From positions 202,570 to 266,569 of the forward strand of contig NZ_LILB01000007.1 in assembly GCF_001274945.1 (NCBI RefSeq): a stretch of DNA of 64,000 bases, written 5' to 3'. The notes below the pieces were generated by a model. The model made no database searches and was not told where the DNA came from. It was given only the letters and a program-made list of their open reading frames with translations. The translations under genes and the position numbers were made by a program. Shown in pieces: positions 7,947 to 16,098 of this stretch; position 1 is the stretch's first letter, and each line of letters starts with the position of its first letter. Source of the DNA: Viridibacillus arvi. Lineage in GTDB: Bacteria > Bacillota > Bacilli > Bacillales_A > Planococcaceae.

Positions 7947-8859
7947 ACCAATTGTTGAACTGAAGAATTTATCGAAAACAATTAAAGGTAAGAAGATTAT
8001 CCATGATTTAAATTTAGCTTTGTATCCTGGTCAAATTACGGGCTTTTTAGGACCAAATGGTGCGGGGAAAACGACAACAATCCGTATGATGGTAGGGCTT
8101 ATGAAGCCGACGAGCGGTGAAGTTTTCATCGATGGGCAGTCGGTCCAAAGGCATTTTGAGGAAGCGATTAGCAAAGTAGGTGTAATCGTAGAAAACCCTG
8201 AGATGTATAAATACTTATCGGGCTATAAAAACTTGGAACATTTTGCGCGTATGAATAAAAACGTAACAAAAGAGAGAATTAACGAAGTTATTCGCCAAGT
8301 AGGTTTAGAAAATCGTATTCGTGAAAAAGTATCGACGTACTCGTTAGGGATGCGTCAACGTTTAGGTTTAGCACAGGCTTTGCTAAATAAACCTAAGTTT
8401 TTAATATTAGATGAACCTACGAATGGCTTAGATCCAGCAGGTATTCGAGAATTCCGTAACTACTTACGTAAAATTGCGGAGGAGGAAGGTGTCGCTGTTT
8501 TCGTATCAAGTCACTTACTCTCTGAAATAGAATTAATGTGTGACAGAATTGCAGTTATCCAAAATGGTAAGTTAATTGATATGCGTGAAATGAAAGATGA
8601 TGAGCAATCACATTATTATATTGAAACAGAACAAAATGCTAATATCACGACAGTCTTTGCTGATGCGGGTGTTGTTTTTGAACAGCATGAAAAGGGATGG
8701 CTCATACAGGCAGAGAAAACAAAAATTCCAGCAATAGTGCAGTCGCTTGTTGCAAGTGATATTAATATTTATGAAATAAAACCTTATCATAAAACGTTAG
8801 AAGATCAATTCTTAGAAATGACAGGAGGTGGCCAAATTGCTGAAACTAATTCAAAATGA
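7936..8859 (+). CDS. ABC transporter ATP-binding protein, BcrA-like (second)
   Basis: A 307-residue ATPase of the bacitracin/lantibiotic-immunity (BcrA) branch. Walker A is GPNGAGKTT near residue 40, the signature is YSLGMRQRLGLAQ near 137, Walker B is FLILDEPTNGLDPAG near 156, and the H-loop is SSHLLSE. A roughly 90-residue C-terminal extension follows the ATPase core, as in BcrA. A TTG start at 7936 is preferred: GGAAGGTGA ends 5 nt before it and overlaps the alternative GTG at 7927. The reading frame overlaps the previous gene by 11 nt, so translation is coupled. Confidence 0.9.
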   Translation: MDNKPIVELKNLSKTIKGKKIIHDLNLALYPGQITGFLGPNGAGKTTTIRMMVGLMKPTSGEVFIDGQSVQRHFEEAISKVGVIVENPEMYKYLSGYKNLEHFARMNKNVTKERINEVIRQVGLENRIREKVSTYSLGMRQRLGLAQALLNKPKFLILDEPTNGLDPAGIREFRNYLRKIAEEEGVAVFVSSHLLSEIELMCDRIAVIQNGKLIDMREMKDDEQSHYYIETEQNANITTVFADAGVVFEQHEKGWLIQAEKTKIPAIVQSLVASDINIYEIKPYHKTLEDQFLEMTGGGQIAETNSK

Positions 8860-9835
8860 GTGGATGAAGTTATGGCGTAAAAAAGCCACTTGGATTATGT
8901 TAATCATGCTCATAGTAATAGTAATTGGTATGGCTGGGTTAAATAAGTGGATATCATCTAAGTATGGTTCTGCTGAGGATTCAACAGGCGGAGTAGTAAC
9001 AATAGAAAATGCTGATGGGAAAGATGCACCAAAGCTGAGTTGGCAAGAACAGGAAAAAGCTGTTATTGCTGAGAATGAAAAAATGCTAAAAGAAGATAGT
9101 CTATCTAAAGATGAAAAAGAAGATCTAATCGAGCAAAAAAGTATTTCAGAATATCGCTTGAAGAATGATATTGCACCTGAAAATAACATGAGTACGGAAA
9201 GTTTTGTGTTAGGCTCTAGTGGTATGTTGTCGCTAGTTACTATGTTTGTTGTCGTTATTGCAGCTGGAATTGTGGCAATTGAGTTTTCAGAAGGCACAAT
9301 TAAAATGTTATTAACGAGACCAGTGAAAAGATGGAAAATACTTACATCTAAATTTGCGACAGTATTATTATTTGGGATAGTAATGGCAGCAGTCACATGG
9401 ATTACCTCAACGATCATTGGGTTTATATTATTTGATACAAGTGGTGAAGGTTATTTGAAATGGAATGGCAGTGAAGTAGTGGAACAGTCGATTTGGCTAC
9501 GCTCATTGTATTTATATTTAATTTCATCAGTTAATATTTTTGTAACGGCAACATTTGCATTTATGATTGGATCAGTTTTCCGTTCAAATGCATTAGCAAT
9601 TGGTATTTCAATGTTCCTATGGTTTATGGGAAGTACGATTGTTGTTTTCTTAAGCAAATATGAAATTGTAAAATATTTATTCTTCACTTATACGGATTTA
9701 ACACAGTTTGTGAATGGTTATGTAATAGTTGAAGGAACAACGATGACACTTGCCCTAGCCGTGTTATCTGTTTACGTAATTATTTTCATGGCGATTAGTT
9801 ATATTGTTTTCACTAAACGAGATGTTACAGCGTAA
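8837..9835 (+). CDS. ABC-2 type permease (BcrB-like), last gene of operon
   Basis: A 332-residue membrane protein. One membrane segment near residues 17-35 is followed by an approximately 100-residue hydrophilic, Glu/Lys-rich extracytoplasmic loop. Five further segments lie in the C-terminal two thirds, the ABC-2 export permease layout. VAIEFSEGTIKMLLTRPVKR near 152 is the conserved cytoplasmic EFxxGT(I)K(M)LLxRP-type motif. TTG at 8837 follows AGGAGGTG by 6 nt; GTG at 8828 lies inside that site. It overlaps the preceding ATPase gene by 23 nt. It probably forms an exporter with that ATPase; cargo is unknown. Confidence 0.85.
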   Translation: MLKLIQNEWMKLWRKKATWIMLIMLIVIVIGMAGLNKWISSKYGSAEDSTGGVVTIENADGKDAPKLSWQEQEKAVIAENEKMLKEDSLSKDEKEDLIEQKSISEYRLKNDIAPENNMSTESFVLGSSGMLSLVTMFVVVIAAGIVAIEFSEGTIKMLLTRPVKRWKILTSKFATVLLFGIVMAAVTWITSTIIGFILFDTSGEGYLKWNGSEVVEQSIWLRSLYLYLISSVNIFVTATFAFMIGSVFRSNALAIGISMFLWFMGSTIVVFLSKYEIVKYLFFTYTDLTQFVNGYVIVEGTTMTLALAVLSVYVIIFMAISYIVFTKRDVTA

Positions 9836-9889
9836 TAGAGTCTAGTTTATGGCTTTTATGGAATAAAGAGATTTTATCAATAATATAAG

Positions 9890-9934
9890 ACAGGCGGTTT
9901 ACTATGAATCTCATAGCAAACCGCCTGTTTTTCT
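9890..9934. terminator. bidirectional terminator after the ABC operon
   Basis: ACAGGCGGTTT at 9890-9900 pairs with AAACCGCCTGT at 9918-9928. An inner CTATGA/TCATAG pair extends the stem, and TTTTTCTT follows. It separates the ABC operon from convergent hemAT. Confidence 0.9.
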
Positions 9935-11244
9935 TAATTTAATTGGCTTGTAATTTCAATTAGATGGTCAGAAGATGCAGATACTTGAGCAGCTCCTTGG
10001 CTCAAATCCTCAAGCAAATGAGAAATACTAGTAATGTCTTTTGTTGTATTTTCATTTTTTTCTTTTATACCTGCAACCGCCTCTGCAATAATGTTGAATG
10101 ATTGAGATAGGGTATTTTGCATATCAACGCCTTTAGAGATTTGAACATCGACATCCTTAACTGAACTGGACATATTCTCAATGTTATTTTCGGTGTCTTT
10201 AATAAGGAGTGATACATTTCGAACAGCACTCTTCGTTTCCTCAGCTAATTTACGTACTTCATCAGCTACAACAGCGAAGCCTTTACCATGTTCACCAGCA
10301 CGAGCTGCCTCAATCGACGCATTTAATGCAAGTAAATTCGTTTGATCTGCAATATCTGTTACGAGACGAACAATCTGTGTGATTTCATTAGAAGAAATAC
10401 GTAATCTATTCATTGTTTCATCTAATAAAGTGACGCTGGAAGACATTTTGTTCATCAATTTTGTTTGTGCGTCTAATAGCTCTCTGCCACTATCAGATTT
10501 TTCTTGAGTAGAAGTTACGAACATTAAACCTTGTTGAGTTGATTGGGCAATGTCATCTGATTGGCTAGCTAAAGATTGTAGTGAAGCAGTTGTTTCTTGG
10601 CTAATTGCACTAAGCTCTTGTGCCGTACTTTGAACTGAGACAACAACTTTTTGTTGCTTTTCATCTGAATTCTCCCTAATACGGTCTTGTTCATTTTCAT
10701 ATGCCTCAATAACTAGTTGTTGTTCAAGATTTATTAATTTTGAAAATGCACTAATTGCTAAAGTCGATTCCCTCGCACTTAGTTCTAGACTATTAACAAA
10801 ATGAATGAAAGAGGTAGTTAAAGATTGGAATGAATTAATATACCATTTCGATTGTAAGCCTATGCGAACGTGTACTTGTGCGATAACCTTACGTTGTTTA
10901 ATGTAATCATCATTAATATTACACTCAAACATTTCTGATAGGTGACGTGTTAATGTTACTTTTAATTTGTTGATTTCAGAATGCTTTTGAATAATACCCA
11001 TTAAAGCGTCAGATTGGCTAATAGCTTCATAAAATTTCTCGACCATTTCGTTGATGAGATCCTGAGTTAATGGTTGTAGTTGTTTTAAAATAGCTAAATC
11101 TTGCTTGGTTAGATCTAATAATTGAAATTGTTTTTGTATATCATGATGTCTAGTTACGTTTAAAGTAACTTGATTCATATAGTGTTCTGTTTGAAAATAG
11201 GGTTCTTTTTCTTTTCTAGTTCTTCTCATTGTCCAAATTGACAC
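9934..11244 (-). CDS. hemAT: heme-based aerotaxis transducer HemAT
   Basis: A 436-residue soluble chemoreceptor. Residues about 25-180 are a globin-coupled sensor domain. [15 protein letters not shown] contains the expected proximal heme ligand His125, and Tyr72 lies near the position of the distal tyrosine in B. subtilis HemAT. A coiled region and a methyl-accepting signalling domain follow, including the highly conserved hairpin tip [20 protein letters not shown]. There are no transmembrane segments, as expected. It senses oxygen and signals to CheA/CheW to steer motility. The GTG at 11244 follows ATGGAG by about 8 nt; the in-frame ATG at 11229 is an alternative. Confidence 0.92.
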   Translation of the reverse strand: MSIWTMRRTRKEKEPYFQTEHYMNQVTLNVTRHHDIQKQFQLLDLTKQDLAILKQLQPLTQDLINEMVEKFYEAISQSDALMGIIQKHSEINKLKVTLTRHLSEMFECNINDDYIKQRKVIAQVHVRIGLQSKWYINSFQSLTTSFIHFVNSLELSARESTLAISAFSKLINLEQQLVIEAYENEQDRIRENSDEKQQKVVVSVQSTAQELSAISQETTASLQSLASQSDDIAQSTQQGLMFVTSTQEKSDSGRELLDAQTKLMNKMSSSVTLLDETMNRLRISSNEITQIVRLVTDIADQTNLLALNASIEAARAGEHGKGFAVVADEVRKLAEETKSAVRNVSLLIKDTENNIENMSSSVKDVDVQISKGVDMQNTLSQSFNIIAEAVAGIKEKNENTTKDITSISHLLEDLSQGAAQVSASSDHLIEITSQLN

Positions 11245-11567
11245 GTCAATGTCTCCATTCTACTATAAGCGAAGTTTAGTTTATGATGATTCTATTCTAC
11301 CATTTTTAACGTATCTATAGACATAACATAGATTTCTTTTTATTGAGAAATTAGTAATATTTAATTAATAAATAGGGGATTTTGAAGTTAATATTAAAGG
11401 TATAAAGTAATGCGTTGAGGATTTGATGGAACTGCGTATTAGAAAAGCTCTTTTAAAACTGATATAGAGAAGTGAACAATCGATGTCACATATTATTTCA
11501 CCGTGTTCTGGTAGTGCGTCCATGCTACAATAAAAGAAATGTCTTGAAGAAAAGGATGTATTGGTCA
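11245..11567. other. intergenic region between hemAT and a small membrane-protein gene
   Basis: This 323-nt AT-rich gap between divergent genes must carry both promoters. A TACAAT at 11526-11531 could be a -10 for the rightward gene, but its -35 is poor. I see no strong dyad or RNA structure. Confidence 0.4.
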
Positions 11568-11771
11568 ATGGATCGTAAGCGAGGAATGAAATTTGCGTTA
11601 CCAATTATGGCAGTTGTAGTGGTATCGGCGTTGATGTTATTGAATAAGGATTATACAGACGTTCCTTTGAACTCACGTATAATGATTGCCGTAGGTGCAG
11701 CATTATTTTCAGGTGCCATTTCTTTTGTATTATTTGGTTTAAAAGATGCTAAAGACGATGAACTAAAATAA
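11568..11771 (+). CDS. small two-helix membrane protein of unknown function
   Basis: A 67-residue protein: MDRKRGMKFALP, then a hydrophobic segment (about 8-26), a short polar loop (NKDYTDVPLNSR), a second hydrophobic segment (about 38-58) and a charged tail KDAKDDELK. The start is uncertain. The ATG at 11568 gives a sensible N-terminus, but the nearest AAGGA is 11 nt away; ATG 11556 and TTG 11544 are in frame. A good terminator directly after the stop supports it as a real gene. I do not recognise the family. Confidence 0.6.
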   Translation: MDRKRGMKFALPIMAVVVVSALMLLNKDYTDVPLNSRIMIAVGAALFSGAISFVLFGLKDAKDDELK

Positions 11772-11812
11772 AACGCAGACTCTCCTCAAATTGTGGGGAG
11801 CCTGCGTTTTTT
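11771..11812. terminator. bidirectional terminator
   Basis: AAACGCAG at 11771-11778 with CTGCGTTT at 11802-11809, extended by CTCTCC/GGGGAG, followed by a T-run. It lies between the small membrane protein gene and convergent corA. Confidence 0.88.
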
Positions 11813-12774
11813 TATGGTTTGAATAAGTCGAACCAACCTTTGTATTTAAACCATACTAACATGGATACGGCAATAAAAAGCATAATAGCTAAAACGATAA
11901 AGTAGCTGTAATACCAATGTAATTCAGGCATGTTTTCAAAGTTCATACCGTAAACACCTGCTATGAAGGTTAGCGGAATGAAAATAGATGAGATAATGGT
12001 CAAGATCATCATTATGCCGTTCATGCGACTTGCATTCATAGACATATGACTATCGCGCATATCAGCGGTAAGTTCACGGTTTGATTCAACCATTTCTGTT
12101 AGCTTTATCAAATGGTCATGAATATCGGCAAAGTAAGCACGTTCGGATTTGATCAATGTAAAGCGTTCGGAGTTTAAAATACGATATAAAAGGTCACGCA
12201 TCGGTAAAATGGTACGGCGAATATGAAGTAAATCACTACGCAAATCAAATACATAGCGCATAGATTTTGTGTTGCTTTGATAGTTTAGCTCGTCCTCAAT
12301 CGTATTTAAATGATCTTCAATGTTGTATACCATTGGGAAATAGCTATCTACGATTTTATCTATCGCTTGATAAGTAACGAAAATAGCACCGCTTTTCCAA
12401 TACTGTGGTTGATCATTTATACGCGAACGGACGATATCAAATTCAGGTACTGGCGATTTATGAAAAGTCACAACAAATTTTTCGGAAACGAACATATTAA
12501 CCTCTTCGGCTTCAAAGGTCTCTTCGTTTAACTTATGTGCAACTAAAAATTGGTAGTCGTCATAATAATCGAGTTTTGGTCGTTGTAATCGCATTAAACA
12601 GTCTTCAATAGCTAGTGGATGAAAGTGAAAGAATGTGTCTAGCAGTAGTTCTTCTTCCACAGTAGGTTCATCAAAATCAACCCAATACCATTCAAAAGTA
12701 TTATTGCGTAATTCTTCTAGTGGAAAATCCATTTTTAGTTCTTGATTAATAGTAATGCCAAGGGTCCGAATCAT
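11812..12774 (-). CDS. corA: CorA-family magnesium/divalent cation channel
   Basis: A 320-residue CorA-type channel subunit. A long soluble cytoplasmic N-terminal domain, acidic and rich in helices, runs to about residue 255. Two C-terminal membrane helices follow, with the signature YGMNFENMPEL between them (GMN at 276-278), which forms the selectivity filter of the pentameric channel. The basic cytoplasmic end WFKYKGWFDLF is typical. Length fits the family. No M-box riboswitch is evident upstream. It lies alone, with terminators on both sides. Confidence 0.92.
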   Translation of the reverse strand: MIRTLGITINQELKMDFPLEELRNNTFEWYWVDFDEPTVEEELLLDTFFHFHPLAIEDCLMRLQRPKLDYYDDYQFLVAHKLNEETFEAEEVNMFVSEKFVVTFHKSPVPEFDIVRSRINDQPQYWKSGAIFVTYQAIDKIVDSYFPMVYNIEDHLNTIEDELNYQSNTKSMRYVFDLRSDLLHIRRTILPMRDLLYRILNSERFTLIKSERAYFADIHDHLIKLTEMVESNRELTADMRDSHMSMNASRMNGIMMILTIISSIFIPLTFIAGVYGMNFENMPELHWYYSYFIVLAIMLFIAVSMLVWFKYKGWFDLFKP

Positions 12775-12874
12775 AGATCGTCCTCATTTCAACTAATGTA
12801 TAACTATCCTCTCATAAACGGTATCGTATTGTCACGGGAAGAAATCGAATAGAACATAATATAATATAAATAGT

Positions 12875-12910
12875 AAAGAGGGCGCTTATGCATAGCGGCC
12901 CTCTTTTTTA
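12875..12910 (+). terminator. terminator-like hairpin upstream of corA
   Basis: AAAGAGGGC at 12875-12883 pairs with GCCCTCTTT at 12898-12906, with an inner GCT/AGC pair. The better T-run (CTCTTTTTTA) is on the plus strand, where no upstream plus-strand gene is visible. For the minus-strand gene ending at 12922 the U-tract is poorer (TTTACTATTT). Confidence 0.6.
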
Positions 12911-12921
12911 TGTTAAGGTAT

Positions 12922-13191
12922 TTAGTTATCACTTAGGAAAAGGCTTGATATAAATTGATCTCTATGACTTTTATCGGTTGAGTCTTCAATAGAATTCTGA
13001 TCTTGATACAGGACATCAGACTCACTTATTGAATTGATGATTTTTATTTTATGCTCAATGGTTTTAGAGCATGAGGAAGTTTTAGATTCGCAATCATTTG
13101 AAAATGAATTTTTCAATAAACAATACGGCATTGCAATGAAAATGATTAAGCATAGTGCGATGCTACCGATGAATAATAATGCTTTTTTCAA
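12922..13191 (-). CDS. small exported or membrane-anchored hypothetical protein
   Basis: An 89-residue protein starting at a TTG, with AGAGGAG about 9 nt upstream. Residues 1-27 are a basic then strongly hydrophobic segment (MKKALLFIGSIALCLIIFIA), reading as an uncleaved signal anchor or signal peptide. The rest is polar, Ser/Asp-rich and predicted outside the cell, with Cys at 34 and 40. No lipobox is clear. It is followed by a terminator-like hairpin. Family unknown. A plus-strand frame across the same DNA is considered a shadow. Confidence 0.5.
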   Translation of the reverse strand: MKKALLFIGSIALCLIIFIAMPYCLLKNSFSNDCESKTSSCSKTIEHKIKIINSISESDVLYQDQNSIEDSTDKSHRDQFISSLFLSDN

Positions 13192-13340
13192 AGGAAAAAC
13201 TCCTCTCTTTCTTTTGTTACTTCAGAGGACGAATCGAAATAAAGAATGTTCCTTTTTGATGAGGATATGAAACTAATGAATTTTTGTATCGTATACATAG
13301 AATAAGAAGTATATTAATTTATGAAAGTGAGTTGCTCTAA

Positions 13341-13646
13341 ATGGAATCAAAAGGATTAAAAGTGATTCTTCATGCAAGTGCATTTTTTGCTCCGTGTTTA
13401 GTACCAATCCTATTTTATATATTTATTGATGATAAACAAATTAAGCGTTTGTCTATTCAAGCGCTATTGTTCCAGTTTGTTATGTGGGTATTAGTCATTG
13501 TATCGGGGATCTTAAGTTTTTTATTAATTGGACTTCCATTCTTAGTAGTCTTTTTGATAATGGGCGTTGTCGTTCCAGTAATAGGTATTGTGAAGGCTCT
13601 TAATGATACAGATTGGGATTATCCGATTGTTGGGAAATGGTATTAA
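13341..13646 (+). CDS. DUF4870-like small membrane protein
   Basis: A 101-residue membrane protein with three hydrophobic segments (about 10-30, 40-62 and 66-86). The layout fits the DUF4870 (Tic20-like) family: an early helix with a PxxxPILFY-type motif, a charged loop KQIKRLSIQALLFQ, two helices and a short C-terminal VGKWY. Molecular role is unknown for the family. The Shine-Dalgarno is weak (GTGAG about 9 nt before the ATG). A terminator follows immediately. Confidence 0.75.
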   Translation: MESKGLKVILHASAFFAPCLVPILFYIFIDDKQIKRLSIQALLFQFVMWVLVIVSGILSFLLIGLPFLVVFLIMGVVVPVIGIVKALNDTDWDYPIVGKWY

Positions 13647-13650
13647 TACG

Positions 13651-13688
13651 AAAAAACCGCGATGGCATTTGCTGTCGTGGTTTTTTGT
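13651..13688 (+). terminator. Rho-independent terminator
   Basis: AAAAAACC at 13651-13658 pairs with GGTTTTTT at 13679-13686 through an extended, slightly imperfect stem, followed by GTTTG. It separates the DUF4870-like gene from the ctsR promoter region. Confidence 0.75.
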
Positions 13689-13848
13689 TTGAGCAGAATA
13701 TTAGATAGGTGAAACGGGTATCTTGAGAAAGTAGGATGCTTTTAACTTCCGATTCCTTAATCAAAACTGAAAATACATTTTCGATTTGAAGGTATGGGTG
13801 CTTTTCGAGGTTAAACAGGCACCTTACACATTTCAATGAGCATTTCAA

Positions 13849-13878
13849 TTGCGTGTTTTTTATTAGGCTGTGTATAAT
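13849..13878 (+). promoter_or_regulatory. sigma-A promoter of the ctsR operon
   Basis: TTGCGT at 13849-13854 and TATAAT at 13873-13878, with an 18-bp spacer. The CtsR operator begins 3 bp after the -10, so it covers the start site. Confidence 0.8.
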
Positions 13879-13880
13879 GT

Positions 13881-13907
13881 AGTCAAATATAGTCAAAGAT
13901 AGTCAAA
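13881..13907. promoter_or_regulatory. CtsR operator with three heptads
   Basis: The exact heptad AGTCAAA occurs at 13881, 13891 and 13901, spaced by TAT and GAT. The known CtsR site is a tandem pair of RGTCAAA separated by three bases. Here a third repeat continues on the same helical face (10-bp period). Confidence 0.95.
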
Positions 13908-13937
13908 GTCAGTGATGCAAGCGAGGTGGAATTTGAA

Positions 13938-14408
13938 ATGCGTAATATCTCTGACATAATAGAAGGTTATTTGAAAGAGGTTATCGAATTAGGTGGAGAA
14001 GGACATATTGAGATAAAACGGAGTGAAATTGCTGATAAATTTCAATGCGTACCCTCCCAAATTAATTATGTGATAAATACTCGATTTACCGCCGAGCGTG
14101 GCTATTTGGTTGAAAGTAAACGCGGCGGTGGAGGATATATACGAATTTTGCGTGTCAAAGCTAGTTCAAAGTCAGATTTAATTGACCAAGTGATTGAGCA
14201 AGTGAATGAAGGTGCTTCACAAACTATGACGAATGATTTAATTTTCCGTTTAATTGACGAAGGTGTAATTACGAAAAGAGAAGCTAAAATGATGTTAGCA
14301 GCTCTTGATCGTTCTGTGTTACGAATAAATTTACCGGTACGTGATGAGCTACGCGCGCGTATCCTACAAGCAATGCTACTGACTATAAAATATGACAAGC
14401 AATTGTAA
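13938..14408 (+). CDS. ctsR: CtsR, repressor of class III heat-shock genes
   Basis: A 156-residue repressor of clp genes and of its own operon. The N-terminal winged helix-turn-helix includes SEIADKFQCVPSQINYVINT and the wing glycine-rich RGGGGYIRI near residue 62-70, whose Arg-Gly loop acts as the thermosensor in the family. The C-terminal part is the McsB-targeted dimer domain. The ATG at 13938 follows GAGGTGG by 8 nt; the in-frame GTG at 13926 lies within that site. It is first gene of the ctsR-mcsA-mcsB-clpC operon. Confidence 0.96.
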   Translation: MRNISDIIEGYLKEVIELGGEGHIEIKRSEIADKFQCVPSQINYVINTRFTAERGYLVESKRGGGGYIRILRVKASSKSDLIDQVIEQVNEGASQTMTNDLIFRLIDEGVITKREAKMMLAALDRSVLRINLPVRDELRARILQAMLLTIKYDKQL

Positions 14409-14423
14409 AAGAGGTGCGAGGGT

Positions 14424-14987
14424 ATGATTTGTGAAAACTGTAAACAAAGACCGGCCACTATCACGGTGACACAAATGAAGAATGGCAAAAAAACGACAAG
14501 GCATTTCTGTGAAGTGTGCAATAAACAACTTGATTCTTTCCATTTGAACCTCGACTTTAATGCCGATCCAATTTCAATGCATAAACTTTTTTCAAATTGG
14601 TTTGGTACACCGAGTTGGTCAGTTTCAGCACCAAATGTAAATGAGCAGAAAACGCAGGAACAGGAGAATTGTCCTGAATGCGGCATGACATACCATCAAT
14701 TTTTGAACGAGGGAAAATTTAATTGCCCTGGTTGTTATGAAACTTTTAAAGAGCAGCTACCTCAGGTCTTAAAACGTTTGCATAATGGAGCCGTGGAACA
14801 CGTTGGAAAAGTGCCAGGTTCTATCAACGAGCTATATCAATTAAAAAGACAAATCGAGGCAATTCGTTTGGACATGAAAGTGGCCATAGAGGAAGAGCGG
14901 TTTGAAGATGCAGCAGCTATGCGGGATAATGTCCGCTCTCTTGAAAAAAAGTTGCAAGTAGGAGGTGAGTCTCAAGATGAACATTGA
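14424..14987 (+). CDS. mcsA: McsA, activator of McsB arginine kinase
   Basis: A 187-residue adaptor. Two zinc-binding modules are intact: C3/C6 with C29/C32, and a second pair of CxxC motifs in CPECGMTYHQ and FNCPGCYE. The C-terminal UVR-like segment (RFEDAAAMRDNVRSLEKKL) may contact ClpC or partners. In Bacillales McsA activates McsB and links it to CtsR inactivation and metal/thiol stress. It lies 15 nt after ctsR and overlaps mcsB by 11 nt. Confidence 0.95.
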   Translation: MICENCKQRPATITVTQMKNGKKTTRHFCEVCNKQLDSFHLNLDFNADPISMHKLFSNWFGTPSWSVSAPNVNEQKTQEQENCPECGMTYHQFLNEGKFNCPGCYETFKEQLPQVLKRLHNGAVEHVGKVPGSINELYQLKRQIEAIRLDMKVAIEEERFEDAAAMRDNVRSLEKKLQVGGESQDEH

Positions 14988-16098
14988 GCACTTTTTACAC
15001 AATCCAACGACAAATTGGATGCAAGAAGAAGGACAATACGGTGATATCGTCATGAGTACTCGCATTAGGTTAGCACGTAACTTAACAGATTTCCGTTTTC
15101 CAAGAGCTTTTTCTGATGAAGAGGCAATGCAAATTGATAAGGCTGTTTCGAATGTATTGATTGATGCAGACGATGAGGAAGAACAACATTTTCAGTTCTC
15201 TTATTTTTCTTTGCATGACATGCCTGCATTGCAGCGTAAAGTATTAGTAGAAAAGCATTTAATCAGTCCTCAGCTTGCAGATAAAGAGAGAGTTGGATCG
15301 GTTTTACTGTCAAAAGATGAATCGATTAGCGTAATGATTAATGAAGAGGATCATATTCGTATTCAATGTTTACAGCCAGGCTTACAATTAGAAAAAGCTT
15401 ATGAAAGTGCCGATCAAATTGATCGTCTATTAGAGCATCATTTACCGTATGCTTTTGATGATACATTTGGTTATTTAACAAGTTGCCCTACAAATACAGG
15501 AACAGGTTTGAGGGCGTCTATTATGATGCATCTACCCGCATTAACTATGACAAACCAAATTGGTTCACTCATAAGTACGATGCCACGACTTGGTATGGTT
15601 GTGAGAGGAATGTATGGTGAGGGGACTGAATCGGTTGGAAATTATTATCAAATCTCCAATCAAATTACACTTGGTAAATCAGAAAAGGATATTTTATTAG
15701 ATTTACAAAGTGTTACTGAACAAATTATTCAAAAAGAGACAGAAGCACGTACAGCATTAATAGAGCATGCATCAATTGCTTTAGCTGATCGTCTCAATCG
15801 TTCATTGGGAACTTTACTTTATGCCAGAATTTTAACGAGCGAAGAAGCGGCAAATTGTTTATCTAACGTTCGATTGGGTATATATTTGGGTATAATCCAG
15901 AATATACCTATTGCTGTTTTGAACGAATGTATGCTTTATATGCAGCCGGGCTTTTTACAACAACATGCAGGTACTACACTTCAACCAAACGAACGAGATG
16001 TGTATCGAGCAAGTTTGTTGCGAGAACGATTGCAATGCAATAGAGAATTAAAAAAAGGTCATTCTGACGAAGAGGGAGAGGATTCTTATGATGTTTAA
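14977..16098 (+). CDS. mcsB: McsB, protein arginine kinase
   Basis: A 373-residue phosphagen-kinase-like enzyme that phosphorylates protein arginines, marking substrates for ClpCP. Conserved features are [10 protein letters not shown] near residue 27, the active-site Cys in [14 protein letters not shown] (C170), and [10 protein letters not shown] in the substrate loop. The C-terminal RDVYRA matches the RDxxRA phospho-arginine allosteric motif. ATG 14977 is chosen because GGAGGTGAGT ends 6 nt upstream; a GTG at 14965 lies inside that site. It is translationally coupled to mcsA and overlaps clpC by 11 nt. Confidence 0.96.
   Translation: MNIEHFLHNPTTNWMQEEGQYGDIVMSTRIRLARNLTDFRFPRAFSDEEAMQIDKAVSNVLIDADDEEEQHFQFSYFSLHDMPALQRKVLVEKHLISPQLADKERVGSVLLSKDESISVMINEEDHIRIQCLQPGLQLEKAYESADQIDRLLEHHLPYAFDDTFGYLTSCPTNTGTGLRASIMMHLPALTMTNQIGSLISTMPRLGMVVRGMYGEGTESVGNYYQISNQITLGKSEKDILLDLQSVTEQIIQKETEARTALIEHASIALADRLNRSLGTLLYARILTSEEAANCLSNVRLGIYLGIIQNIPIAVLNECMLYMQPGFLQQHAGTTLQPNERDVYRASLLRERLQCNRELKKGHSDEEGEDSYDV

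Noticed and set aside
11365-11604. 79-codon minus-strand frame upstream of hemAT
   Set aside because: Overlaps the small plus-strand membrane-protein gene and has no initiation signal or coherent composition.
13034-13270. 78-codon plus-strand frame opposite the small signal-anchor protein gene
   Set aside because: No ribosome binding site; the minus-strand frame has a Shine-Dalgarno, a hydrophobic N-terminus and a hairpin after it.
13881-13907. Short tandem repeat as a possible CRISPR remnant
   Set aside because: The 10-bp periodic heptads are a textbook CtsR operator and too short for CRISPR repeats.
14102-14686. 194-codon minus-strand frame across ctsR and mcsA
   Set aside because: Long only because the opposite strands of two real genes lack stops; no homology-like features.
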